64,000 nt of DNA, taken from contig JAEEIJ010000059.1 in the NCBI GenBank assembly GCA_016281315.1, positions 1-64,000 on the forward strand, read 5' to 3'. Of this stretch, positions 44,114-52,108 are shown in pieces. Positions within the stretch are counted from its first letter, which is position 1, and each line of letters starts with the position of its first letter. The notes beneath the pieces are model-generated. The model was not told where the DNA came from and ran no database searches. It saw only the letters and a program-made list of their open reading frames with translations. The translations under genes were made by a program, and so were the position numbers. The stretch comes from Bacteroidales bacterium. GTDB taxonomy: Bacteria > Bacteroidota > Bacteroidia > Bacteroidales > UBA932.

Positions 44114-46128
44114 AATTTGTCGAACAATTCGTTAAAAGCGGGGAACGACTTGGCCACGCAGGCGGTATCATCTATTTCTATGGCCGCATCGGCCCCGAGG
44201 GAGGCGAGTTTAAGCGCCATCACCATCCGGTGATCCGCGTGGGAAGTGTACTTTCCGCCTTTGAGCAGGCGCCCCGTGGCCAGCCGCTGGGTGAGCCCCG
44301 TACCCATAATGGTCATTTCATCGTCGTCCGTGCACACCGGAACGCCCATCTGCGTGAGCATCTCCTCGATGGCCGCGGCGCGGTCGGTTTCCTTGTGGCG
44401 GAGGCGCTGGACGCCCTTCAGATGGCTTTCGCCGGGACAGAAGGCCGCTAGGACCGCCACCACCGGGAAGAGATCCGGGCAGTTGTTCAGGTCTGCGTCG
44501 AAGGGGCTGAGGGGGGCGCGACGCACGCGGATGCTGCCCTCCAGCTGCGACATACTGGCGCCGGCCTGGACCAGGATGTCCAGGATGGAGATATCGGCCT
44601 GCAGGCTGGTGGTGTCCAGGCCCGTCACTTCCACTTCGCCGAATAGGGCGCCGGCGGTGAGGAAGGGGGCCGCGGCCGACCAGTCCGCCTCGATCCCGAA
44701 ATGGGCCGCCTGATAGCGCTGACCGCCTTTTATGTGGAAATTCACGGCCGTGCAGAGGCTCCAGTCCTGCGTTTCCAGGAAGTCGTCCCCGCCCTCCATT
44801 TCCGAGCCGATGCGGATGCCGAATTTCTTCAGGACGTCCACCGTAATGAAAAGGTAGGGGATACTGCGGGGCTCGTGTACGTAAACGGTTGATTTTCCGT
44901 CCGTTAACGGGAGCGCTGCCAACAGGCCCGAGATGAGCTGGGAGCCGCCTTTCCCGGAAATGTCGGCCCTGCCGGGGATGATGGGTCCCTTTACAGAGAG
45001 CGGAAGGTAACAATCGGACTTGCGAGACTCGTTAACATTTTTGTTAACCTCCTCATTTTCTGAATTTTGTAGATTAACTTTTTTGTTACTTTCCGGGTGG
45101 AGCCGGACGCCGAAAGAGGCCATAATGTCGTGCGCCTGGCTCAGGGGCCGCTCCAGCAGCGTTTTTTCTCCGGTAACGCGCACGGGTTTGTCACCGGCAA
45201 GAGTAGAGAGCAGCGGAATCATCAGCCGGGTAAGCAGTCCCGACTCCCCGCAATGGACCTCCGACAGTTTCAATTCGCCGGGTTTTGCAGCTATTCCTTT
45301 GATTACGAGGTGGTTACCATTAACAGCGACCTCCGAACCCAATGCCTTTGCCGCGTTGATGGCGGCCTCGTTGTCCCCGCAGGGGGAATAACCGTCCAGG
45401 ACGGACTGACCGTCGGCAAGCGCGGCGGCGATGATGGCGCGCTGGGCGAAGCTCTTGGAGGCGGGCATCACAAGATCCTGCGCCTTGATAAAGCGGTAGC
45501 CGCCATAAACGGCTGTCTGTAAGTCTTTTACATTCCACTGCCCAGAGGCGGTAGCCTCCTCTTCGCTCAGACAGGCATAGGTAAAGGGAGCGCCTCTTTT
45601 CAGGGCTTCCAGGCGGGATGCACGGCCCTCCTCACCCATACAAAATGCAACCAGGGTACCCGGCTCCACCTCGTCGTAGAGGGAAAGGACGATGTCGTTA
45701 TCGGCCTTGGAGGTGGCTGTAGTGACGATTTTCACCACTTCGCCACCGAAATTGCAGGCACGTTTCAAAAGTGAAAGAAGGACCTCACGGGGCGGCGTAT
45801 CCTCGTAATTGTGATAGGAGCGGATGAGGACGCTTCCCCATCGGCCGCAGGCTTCACGGATGCGGCGCCCGACGGCAGCGGGGGCCTCCATCTCCAGGTC
45901 CACATACTTGGCGCCGGCCTGAATGGCGCGCTCCAGCAGTTCCGGGGCCTGGGATTCCTCCTCCAGGCGGCAGGTGGCGATGAGCGGTACGTCCGTCTGG
46001 CTGAACAGCAGGTCGATCTCTTCGTCGTCCAGGGCGCAGCGGTCCAGGCGGATTTCCGCCATCTCCAGCTGCTCCAGAAGGGCCTGGAGTTGCGTATAAT
46101 CCTTATTCTGTAGCGAAGTGCAAATCAT
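44110..46128 (-). CDS. aroA: Fused type I 3-dehydroquinate dehydratase and EPSP synthase
   Basis: 672 residues. Residues 1-208 are a type I dehydroquinate dehydratase: EIRLD (25-29), base His106 in SYHNYED, Schiff-base Lys133 in KIVTTATSKADN, and TYACLSEEEATASGQW. Residues 215-672 are EPSP synthase: MPASKSFAQRAIIAAAL, SGLLTRLMIPLL, FGIEADWSAAAPFL and HRMVMALKLASL. Steps 3 and 6 of the shikimate pathway thus share one chain. A linker at about 346-372 is rich in Asn, Lys and Glu and its DNA is AT-rich. It overlaps aroB by 26 bp and aroC by 4 bp. Confidence 0.93.
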   Translation of the reverse strand: MICTSLQNKDYTQLQALLEQLEMAEIRLDRCALDDEEIDLLFSQTDVPLIATCRLEEESQAPELLERAIQAGAKYVDLEMEAPAAVGRRIREACGRWGSVLIRSYHNYEDTPPREVLLSLLKRACNFGGEVVKIVTTATSKADNDIVLSLYDEVEPGTLVAFCMGEEGRASRLEALKRGAPFTYACLSEEEATASGQWNVKDLQTAVYGGYRFIKAQDLVMPASKSFAQRAIIAAALADGQSVLDGYSPCGDNEAAINAAKALGSEVAVNGNHLVIKGIAAKPGELKLSEVHCGESGLLTRLMIPLLSTLAGDKPVRVTGEKTLLERPLSQAHDIMASFGVRLHPESNKKVNLQNSENEEVNKNVNESRKSDCYLPLSVKGPIIPGRADISGKGGSQLISGLLAALPLTDGKSTVYVHEPRSIPYLFITVDVLKKFGIRIGSEMEGGDDFLETQDWSLCTAVNFHIKGGQRYQAAHFGIEADWSAAAPFLTAGALFGEVEVTGLDTTSLQADISILDILVQAGASMSQLEGSIRVRRAPLSPFDADLNNCPDLFPVVAVLAAFCPGESHLKGVQRLRHKETDRAAAIEEMLTQMGVPVCTDDDEMTIMGTGLTQRLATGRLLKGGKYTSHADHRMVMALKLASLGADAAIEIDDTACVAKSFPAFNELFDKL

Positions 46129-47071
46129 AGGGATCCAGTTCTACGGGTTTCACTTCGCCGGGCCGAATGGGAAGAATAAACTTCACCTTTCCGCCGGAGA
46201 GGGATTTCTTGTCGCGGGCCATCGCTTCCTGAAGGTCTTCCAACGGATAGGGACATCCAGTGGGGAGGCCGATATGATCAAAATCCTGCTTTAGCCGCCG
46301 CAGGAGGCCGCTTTCGGCCAGGTTCATCGCTTCACTAAGGCGGGCCGAGAGGAGGATGCCCATCGCGACGGCTTCCCCGTGGGAGATGTCGTCGCCCTTT
46401 TCCGCAGCGAGGTGTTCGATGGCGTGCGCGAAAGTATGGCCCAGGTTCAGTTTCGCCCTTTCACCGCGCTCAAACGGGTCTTTTGCCACGATGGCCTCCT
46501 TGATGGCAGCCGCTTCCAGAATGCTTTCCGAGGAAACGGATACGGGGACTTTCGAGCCCGCAAGGAAGAGGGTTTTGTACATCTCCGCGAGGCCCGCTTT
46601 CAGCTCCCGTTCCGGGAGGGTTTTGAGGACATCGGCACAAAGAAAAGTGCACGAGGGCTGATGGAACGCGCCTATCATATTTTTGTAGGCGTCCAGGTTC
46701 ACGCCGGTTTTCCCGCCGATGGCGGCATCCACCTGTGCGAGAAGCGACGTGGGGAGATTCGCCCAGCGGATTCCGCGCTTGTAAACGCTTGCGGCAAAAC
46801 CAGTTACGTCCGTCGTAATGCCGCCGCCGATGGCCAGGAGCAAGGCGTTCCGGGAGGCGTGATGCTCCATCAGGAAACGGGAGATCATCTCCACGGCGGA
46901 GAGGGTTTTATCGGCCTCTGATGCCTTGAAGAAGAGATGCGGCGCGTCCAGCCCGGCGGCCTGGAGTTCCTCCAGCACCCACCGCACATTGAGGTCGCAT
47001 ACCGCAAACACCTCCGGCTCCCCTTCCAGGAAAGGAAGAATATCGGCCGCCTGATTGATCTCCTTAATCAT
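46103..47071 (-). CDS. aroB: 3-dehydroquinate synthase
   Basis: 322 residues, a little short for AroB (about 350-360). It converts DAHP to 3-dehydroquinate using NAD and a divalent metal. It shows GGGITTDVTGFAASVYKRG for NAD, PTSLLAQVDAAIGGKTGVN, AEMYKTL and the metal-site LNLGHTFAHAIEH and HGEAVAMG. It heads the aroB-aroDA-aroC-sufB operon, whose promoter box ends 6 nt before the ATG. Confidence 0.94.
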   Translation of the reverse strand: MIKEINQAADILPFLEGEPEVFAVCDLNVRWVLEELQAAGLDAPHLFFKASEADKTLSAVEMISRFLMEHHASRNALLLAIGGGITTDVTGFAASVYKRGIRWANLPTSLLAQVDAAIGGKTGVNLDAYKNMIGAFHQPSCTFLCADVLKTLPERELKAGLAEMYKTLFLAGSKVPVSVSSESILEAAAIKEAIVAKDPFERGERAKLNLGHTFAHAIEHLAAEKGDDISHGEAVAMGILLSARLSEAMNLAESGLLRRLKQDFDHIGLPTGCPYPLEDLQEAMARDKKSLSGGKVKFILPIRPGEVKPVELDPYDLHFATE

Positions 47072-47077
47072 AGATTA

Positions 47078-47085
47078 CAAAGATA
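47078..47085 (-). promoter_or_regulatory. Promoter -7 box of the aro-sufB operon
   Basis: TATCTTTG on the minus strand, ending 6 nt before the aroB ATG. It lies back to back with the tRNA-Leu promoter. Confidence 0.6.
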
Positions 47086-47091
47086 ACTATT

Positions 47092-47123
47092 TTTGGCGGT
47101 TTGGCGAAATTGGCTTACCTTTG
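47092..47123 (+). promoter_or_regulatory. Promoter of tRNA-Leu
   Basis: TTTG at 47092-47095 and TACCTTTG at 47116-47123, 20 bp apart, match the Bacteroidetes consensus. The tRNA begins 13 nt later. Confidence 0.65.
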
Positions 47124-47136
47124 CAATCCACATCCT

Positions 47137-47220
47137 GCCCGGATGGCGGAATTGGTAGACGCGCTGGACTCAAAATCCTGTGGTAGCAATACCGTGCGGG
47201 TTCGATTCCCGCTCTGGGCA
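47137..47220 (+). tRNA. tRNA-Leu (anticodon CAA)
   Basis: The sequence starts GCCCGGATGGCGGAATTGGT and ends TCTGGGCA, giving a 7-bp acceptor stem with one wobble. It has a D arm with GGTAGAC, an anticodon loop CTCAAAA (anticodon CAA), a long variable arm as in leucine tRNAs, and a T loop in GGTTCGATTCC. No CCA is encoded after the discriminator A. Confidence 0.95.
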
Positions 47221-47285
47221 CGAAGTTGCGCTATCGCACGGGGCTTACGCTTCGCAACTCCGCTCAACGTAGCCCCCTCCCTAAA

Positions 47286-47311
47286 TCCCTCCCCTCGGGG
47301 GAGGGACTTTT
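47286..47311 (+). terminator. Strong terminator after tRNA-Leu
   Basis: TCCCTCCCC (47286-47294) and GGGGAGGGA (47298-47306) form a 9-bp stem with a 3-nt loop, followed by CTTTT. A weaker stem, AGTTGCG (47224-47230) with CGCAACT (47253-47259), lies between the tRNA and it. Between this and the pilus operon are a -7 box and a palindrome. Confidence 0.75.
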
Positions 47312-47378
47312 GTTATCAGGGTTTTCCGGTGAATAAAATAATTATAAGTAAAAAGAACAACATATGGAAATATATTCT

Positions 47379-47424
47379 TAAATTTGCAGACTACGCATAA
47401 CGCACGCATATGCGCGTTACGTAT
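47379..47424 (+). promoter_or_regulatory. Promoter and imperfect palindrome before the pilus operon
   Basis: TAAATTTG (47379-47386) is a -7 box. Just after it, about 47392-47424, is an imperfect palindrome centred on CGCATATGCG. It may be a regulator site or fold at the 5' end of the pilus mRNA. No matching distant inverted repeat was found, so an invertible promoter is not supported. Confidence 0.45.
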
Positions 47425-47441
47425 AAAGAGAGCAAAAAACC

Positions 47442-48788
47442 GTGTTTGCGCTGGTCATACTGTCGACAATTCTGTCCCTTTTTATCCCGGACGACAATCC
47501 CGGGAGAGAGAGGACGGAAACAGTGCAGATACACTTTGGCCTGGACAAAACCAAATACGATGAATCGCTGATGGGCAACGGCCAGGCCGTGGCCGAACTT
47601 GCCCGGATGGTCGAAAGAATCGGACAGGACAATCTCCAATCCATAGAGGTTATCGGTTACGCGTCGCCGGAAGGCGTCCGCGAACACAACCTGTACCTCT
47701 GCCGCGAAAGGGCCAAAAGCGCCAAAAATGCGCTGCGCGCGGCGCTGCCGGAATGGGCCAGGGCCCGTGTGATCACCAGCACGGGCGGCGAATCGTGGGA
47801 TCTTTTCCGCGAAAGAGTGGAACAGGATACGACCATCTCCGCCAAAACCAAGAAGCGGGTGCTGGCCATCCTGGACGACACCAACATCGGCGGCGGCACG
47901 AAGAAATGGCGGCTGGAGAATATCCTCGGGCACGACCCCAACGCCGGCAACACGTATCGCTACATTATGAAAAGCCATTTCCGCTATCTCCGCGGGAGCA
48001 ACATCATAGTGAATTATTATGCCGACGATGCCGGGCCGGAAGAGCCGGAAGGACCTTCTGAACCGGAAGTTTCCATAGAGCCCACAGCGCCTTCTGAGCC
48101 GGAAGGGCCGAAAGAACCGGAAGAAGCTAAAGAATCGGAGGAAGCTAAAGAATCGGAGGAGTCCATCGAGCCCGAAGGCACTGAACCGCAAAAGGCACCG
48201 TCCAACAGGCGCCCGTTCCTGGGTATCGGCACAAACCTGATCTACGACGCGACGTATATCCCGAATTACGGCTTCACGTCCGTGCCCAGTTTCAACGTGG
48301 AATACTACCCCGCCGGCTCCAGGCATTACAGCTTCGGAGGAAATGTGGAGTGGCCGATGTGGAGGCATCCGGATACGCATAAGTACCTGCAGATCCAGAA
48401 TATCGGCCTGTGGGCGCGCAGATACTTCAAGCCGCAGGAGGGCCATTTCGAGGGCCTGTATCTGTCGGCCGGGGCCAACGTTTGCCGCTACGGCATCGGC
48501 TGGGACGCCAAGGGCTGGGAAGGCGAAGGCCTGGGGGCTTCCGTCGGCATCGGCTTTAAGAAAATGATCGGCCGCAGCCGCTGGTGGTTCGACACCGGCA
48601 TCGACCTGGGCGGCCTGGTTTCCAAATACGACCCTTACGTCTATGGATATGACGCTACGGGTTGGTACTACTATGATTACGGCGGAAAGCCGGAAGATTT
48701 CCAGGAGCGGCAGCACCTTATGCTGTGGTTCGGCCCTACGCGCGTGTATTTCTCCATCGGCCTTGACCTTTTCTGCAGGAAGAGATGA
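47442..48788 (+). CDS. OmpA-like/DUF3575 outer-membrane protein of the pilus locus
   Basis: 448 residues from a GTG, the only start after an upstream stop at 47424. A short hydrophobic start (FALVILSTILSLFI) lacks basic residues, so its export signal is weak. An OmpA-like peptidoglycan-binding part (about 25-120; GYASPEGVREHNLYLCRERA) is followed by a Pro/Glu/Ser linker (about 190-250) and a C-terminal DUF3575 barrel (about 255-448). Such genes open Bacteroidales type V pilus loci. The linker contains a perfect 18-bp tandem duplication. Confidence 0.8.
   Translation: MFALVILSTILSLFIPDDNPGRERTETVQIHFGLDKTKYDESLMGNGQAVAELARMVERIGQDNLQSIEVIGYASPEGVREHNLYLCRERAKSAKNALRAALPEWARARVITSTGGESWDLFRERVEQDTTISAKTKKRVLAILDDTNIGGGTKKWRLENILGHDPNAGNTYRYIMKSHFRYLRGSNIIVNYYADDAGPEEPEGPSEPEVSIEPTAPSEPEGPKEPEEAKESEEAKESEESIEPEGTEPQKAPSNRRPFLGIGTNLIYDATYIPNYGFTSVPSFNVEYYPAGSRHYSFGGNVEWPMWRHPDTHKYLQIQNIGLWARRYFKPQEGHFEGLYLSAGANVCRYGIGWDAKGWEGEGLGASVGIGFKKMIGRSRWWFDTGIDLGGLVSKYDPYVYGYDATGWYYYDYGGKPEDFQERQHLMLWFGPTRVYFSIGLDLFCRKR
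48123..48158 (+). repeat. Perfect 18-bp tandem duplication in the Pro/Glu/Ser linker
   Basis: GAAGCTAAAGAATCGGAG occurs twice in a row (48123-48140 and 48141-48158), encoding EAKESE twice. Nearby are looser repeats of SEPEGP. The array keeps the frame, so its copy number can change the linker length without breaking the protein. Confidence 0.85.
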
Positions 48789-49927
48789 GACTGCGCAGAT
48801 TCATATCGGCCTTGGTTGCACTGGTCCTTTTGGGCGGGTGCACGATCGAGCCGCCGCTTCACCTGAGGAAGACGGTGGCCACCAGGGTTGTGCTGCAGAC
48901 GCGCGTTTCCACGGATTTCATGTGGCAGCTGAACTGGCAGACGGAGTGGGATTATGTCTGGCAGACGGATCTCTATGGCCCGCTGGGCTATACAGAGCCG
49001 TCACGTATGCGTATGCACGTATACACGATTGACGACGAAGGAGGCCGCAAGTCGCACAATGTCTACAACTTCAACGGGATGGAAGGTTCGGCCGATATCT
49101 TCGTGGGCTACCACGACCTGCTGTTCCACAACAACGACTCCGAAGTCCTTATTTTCGACGCGGACGACGATCTTTCCGACATCAGCGCCCACGCCCGTAT
49201 CATTTCCTCCGGCCTGCGGACATCGACGACAGTGAGGACCCTGGAGCAGAAAGCGATGGCGACAAAGGCTAATGAAGAGGAGACGGAAATCGAGGAGAGC
49301 GTGACCTTTATGCCAGACGAACTGTTCACCCTCTACAAACCGAATTACTATATCAGCGACAATCTGGACGACTATGAGTACATCGACGGCAAATATGTGC
49401 TTCGCATTCAGGGGGAACTGAAGCCTGCAACCTTCATCTGGCTCTTCCAGATCAAGTTTGTGAACAATTACAACAGGGTGATTGGAAGTATGGGCGGCGC
49501 GGCCCTCACGGGAATGTCCTATGGCGTGAATTTGACAACCGGCTTCACGGAAGAAACTGTCGTGAGCGTGCCGATGGATGTACATATGAACAAAAGCGAA
49601 AATCCGGATTTGATGGGCGCGAGGGTGCTTTCCTTCGGTATTCCGGGATGTAATCCCTATGACGACGCCAGCGTGGCTGCTGCACCTCAAGGCAAGCATT
49701 GGTTTGTGCTCAATGTGAATTTCAGTGTGGGAACGTACAAAAACATACGAATGGACGTAACCGACCAGATAAGGGCCCTGCCAACAGGGGGCGTGATTAC
49801 ATTGGAAGTGGATGTGGACGATTTCCCTCCGGAGGACACGGACCCGCCCGTATCTGGCGGAGGAGGTTTCACCCCTATTATGAACGAATGGGATGAGGAG
49901 GTAGGCTCCACAACGATAATTTATTAA
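48785..49927 (+). CDS. DUF5119 lipoprotein (pilus anchor or assembly)
   Basis: 380 residues with lipobox LLGGC (Cys19). The early segment TIEPPLHLRKTV and DFMWQLNWQTEWDY match DUF5119 proteins, which accompany fimbrillin genes in Bacteroidales and are thought to anchor or help assemble the pilus. The C-terminus ends with an acidic, glycine-rich tail (FPPEDTDPPVSGGGGF, then EWDEEVG). It overlaps the previous gene by 4 bp (ATGA). Confidence 0.82.
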   Translation: MRLRRFISALVALVLLGGCTIEPPLHLRKTVATRVVLQTRVSTDFMWQLNWQTEWDYVWQTDLYGPLGYTEPSRMRMHVYTIDDEGGRKSHNVYNFNGMEGSADIFVGYHDLLFHNNDSEVLIFDADDDLSDISAHARIISSGLRTSTTVRTLEQKAMATKANEEETEIEESVTFMPDELFTLYKPNYYISDNLDDYEYIDGKYVLRIQGELKPATFIWLFQIKFVNNYNRVIGSMGGAALTGMSYGVNLTTGFTEETVVSVPMDVHMNKSENPDLMGARVLSFGIPGCNPYDDASVAAAPQGKHWFVLNVNFSVGTYKNIRMDVTDQIRALPTGGVITLEVDVDDFPPEDTDPPVSGGGGFTPIMNEWDEEVGSTTIIY

Positions 49928-49982
49928 TTTACAACTTTTTATACCAACCTTATTTATTAACCTTTTTAAAACCAAAAGTTTT

Positions 49983-51098
49983 ATGAAACGTTACATTTTT
50001 ATCGTAGCAGCCATCGTGCTTGCAACAGTGTCCTGCAGCAGGACCTACGATCTGAACGGCGGCAATGAAGGCCAGGCCATCGGTTTCGGCACATGGGCCG
50101 ACAACCTCACTAAAGCCGCAACTGGCCGTACCATTGGCGGTTCTTCTTTCGCCGCAGGCGACTACTTCTTTGTCTATGGCTACACTTCGGGCGCACAGAC
50201 TCCTTTCAACGGAGACAAAGTGAGCACAACCGATGCAACGACCTGGACTTATAGCCCCCTCCGTTTCTGGGACAGGAACAACGACTACTATGATTTTTAT
50301 GCCGTTTCACCCAGTGAGGATTCTTTTGCTGCGGCTGCCGACCTGGTTAATTCATTCACACTTACCAGCGGTGCTTTCACTACAAATAGCCTCACCCTGG
50401 CGGGTAACGACAACGACATTCTGGTTGCCGACAAGAAACGCGTTCTCAAAGCTAACTATGGCCAGGTGGTAGAATTGAATTTCCGTCACGCTGCAGCCCT
50501 GTTCGACCTCAAAGTTCGCAAGGGTTCCGGTATCGGCGATAATGGCGTTCTTAAGGTTACATCTGTCGCTCTTGAGAATATCTCTAATACTGGTACCTTC
50601 ACCGTTAGCTCTTACGATGCAAGCACCAACAAGGCAGCCATTGCATGGGCCGGTTCGGCAACAGGTTCTTATACTGGAGCCAATGGTGTAAAAAATACAG
50701 CTGGTACTGATATTATTTCCGCTACAACGGCAGTTACCACCACCGGAGATCAGTTCCTCATCAACAACCTTGTTGTTATGCCTCAGGATTTTGCTGCTAA
50801 CGCACAGAGGCTGAAGATCAGCTATACCATCACCACTGGTGCCGGAACGGCGGCAGAGCAGACCAACACTTTCACAGACAAGACCTACGATCTGATTCTG
50901 TTCGACAAGACCGACTATCCTACCGATGATAACACCAGCGAAGATGGCGACCAGTACAACGATGGTACAAAAGTATCCGGTTGGGTTGACGGAGTGCACT
51001 ACACCTACATCATCACCATTGACGCTGAGGCTATCGTCTTCACAGCTACGATGGCGACTTGGGGTACCGACAACGGTTACTACTACATCCTCAACTAA
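49983..51098 (+). CDS. Fimbrillin-family protein, likely major pilin
   Basis: 371 residues, lipobox ATVSC (Cys18). Typical Mfa1/FimA-like features follow: GQAIGFGTWADNLTKA, FFVYGYTSG, TWTYSPLRFWDRNNDYYDFYAVSP, and a C-terminal MATWGTDNGYYYILN. Type V pilins are exported as lipoproteins, trimmed and linked by strand exchange. The gene has a 55-bp AT-rich leader and is near 48-50% GC in its middle, well below its neighbours; it may be highly expressed or newly acquired. First of three fimbrillin-type genes. Confidence 0.85.
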   Translation: MKRYIFIVAAIVLATVSCSRTYDLNGGNEGQAIGFGTWADNLTKAATGRTIGGSSFAAGDYFFVYGYTSGAQTPFNGDKVSTTDATTWTYSPLRFWDRNNDYYDFYAVSPSEDSFAAAADLVNSFTLTSGAFTTNSLTLAGNDNDILVADKKRVLKANYGQVVELNFRHAAALFDLKVRKGSGIGDNGVLKVTSVALENISNTGTFTVSSYDASTNKAAIAWAGSATGSYTGANGVKNTAGTDIISATTAVTTTGDQFLINNLVVMPQDFAANAQRLKISYTITTGAGTAAEQTNTFTDKTYDLILFDKTDYPTDDNTSEDGDQYNDGTKVSGWVDGVHYTYIITIDAEAIVFTATMATWGTDNGYYYILN

Positions 51099-51104
51099 GG
51101 TTAA

Positions 51105-52106
51105 ATGCACTTTCGTGTAACGTTCATAGCAGCAGCTTTTGCGTGCGCCCTGCTTTCCGCGGGGTGCACCAGGGTGTACGATCCCGCCCGGGAGCAGGAA
51201 ATCAGCTTCCGGGCCGGGTCGTTACTGCTAAACGACGCCATCACGAAATCCAGTTTCGAAAACGGAGGAAACTTCTACGTTTTCGGAGCAAAAACCATCT
51301 CCCTTACTCACTATCCCATTTTCACCGGACAAACGGTTACCTACGACGGAAGCACCTGGTCCTACTCGCCGGCCCGTTTCTGGGATCCCAATGCGAGCAG
51401 GTACGATTTCCTGGCCATATCGGGCCCGGCATCGGCCAGCGGGATTACCTGCAACCCTTCGTCGCTCCCGCTGATGGCAACGGTCACTTACAACCCCACC
51501 TCGTCGCAATACGACCTGATGGCGGCCTGTGCGGACAGGACCGACGGAAGCATCGGCCCCGTCGACCTGGAATTCCATCATATGCTGAGTGCCGTGAGCG
51601 TCGTAGTGTACAACGATTCTCCAAGCCAGTCCATTACCCTGAACTCCTACGGATTCAAGAACCTGTGCACACAGGCCACATTGACCGTGGAGCAGAACCT
51701 GAATACCCCCGAGCCGGGCTGGGTGAGCCCCGGTTACGACAGTAACGTGGTGCTCGGGGACGACAACGGGGCGGTCCTCGCCAGCGGCGGGTCGTATTAT
51801 CCCACGTCGACGGTAACGGACTATATGATTCCTCAGGCGCTGAATCTTTTAGGATCCGCCGCGCCCGCGCTGGTGATTGATTACACCTATCAGGAAGCAG
51901 GAGATCCGGAACCCACCAACGTCGTGACGCCCATCCGTCTGCAGGACATCAAATTCCTGGGAACGGAAGAGACTATCACGTCCTGGCAGCCCGGTGTCCG
52001 ATACACATACCAGATACACATCCGTATGGGTGGCGGTATCCGTGTGCACGTGATAACCACGGAATGGGAAGAAGTGAATGCAGAAACACCAGGTTTGATG
52101 ATTTAA
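51105..52106 (+). CDS. Fimbrillin-family protein
   Basis: 333 residues with lipobox LSAGC (Cys21). It shares with the previous protein the pattern TKSSFENGGNFYVFGAKT and the STWSYSPARFWDPNASRYDF segment, so the two are probably diverged paralogues. The C-terminus TTEWEEVNAETPGLMI ends in the strand typical of these subunits. It follows the previous gene by 6 nt. It may be a minor or accessory pilin. Confidence 0.82.
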   Translation: MHFRVTFIAAAFACALLSAGCTRVYDPAREQEISFRAGSLLLNDAITKSSFENGGNFYVFGAKTISLTHYPIFTGQTVTYDGSTWSYSPARFWDPNASRYDFLAISGPASASGITCNPSSLPLMATVTYNPTSSQYDLMAACADRTDGSIGPVDLEFHHMLSAVSVVVYNDSPSQSITLNSYGFKNLCTQATLTVEQNLNTPEPGWVSPGYDSNVVLGDDNGAVLASGGSYYPTSTVTDYMIPQALNLLGSAAPALVIDYTYQEAGDPEPTNVVTPIRLQDIKFLGTEETITSWQPGVRYTYQIHIRMGGGIRVHVITTEWEEVNAETPGLMI

Positions 52107-52108
52107 AG

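Noticed and set aside
47101..47400. A frame of 99 codons through the tRNA region
   Set aside because: It crosses the tRNA-Leu gene and its terminator; not coding.
47392..47424. Invertible promoter for the pilus operon
   Set aside because: Only one imperfect palindrome is present, with no separated matching arms and no recombinase gene nearby.
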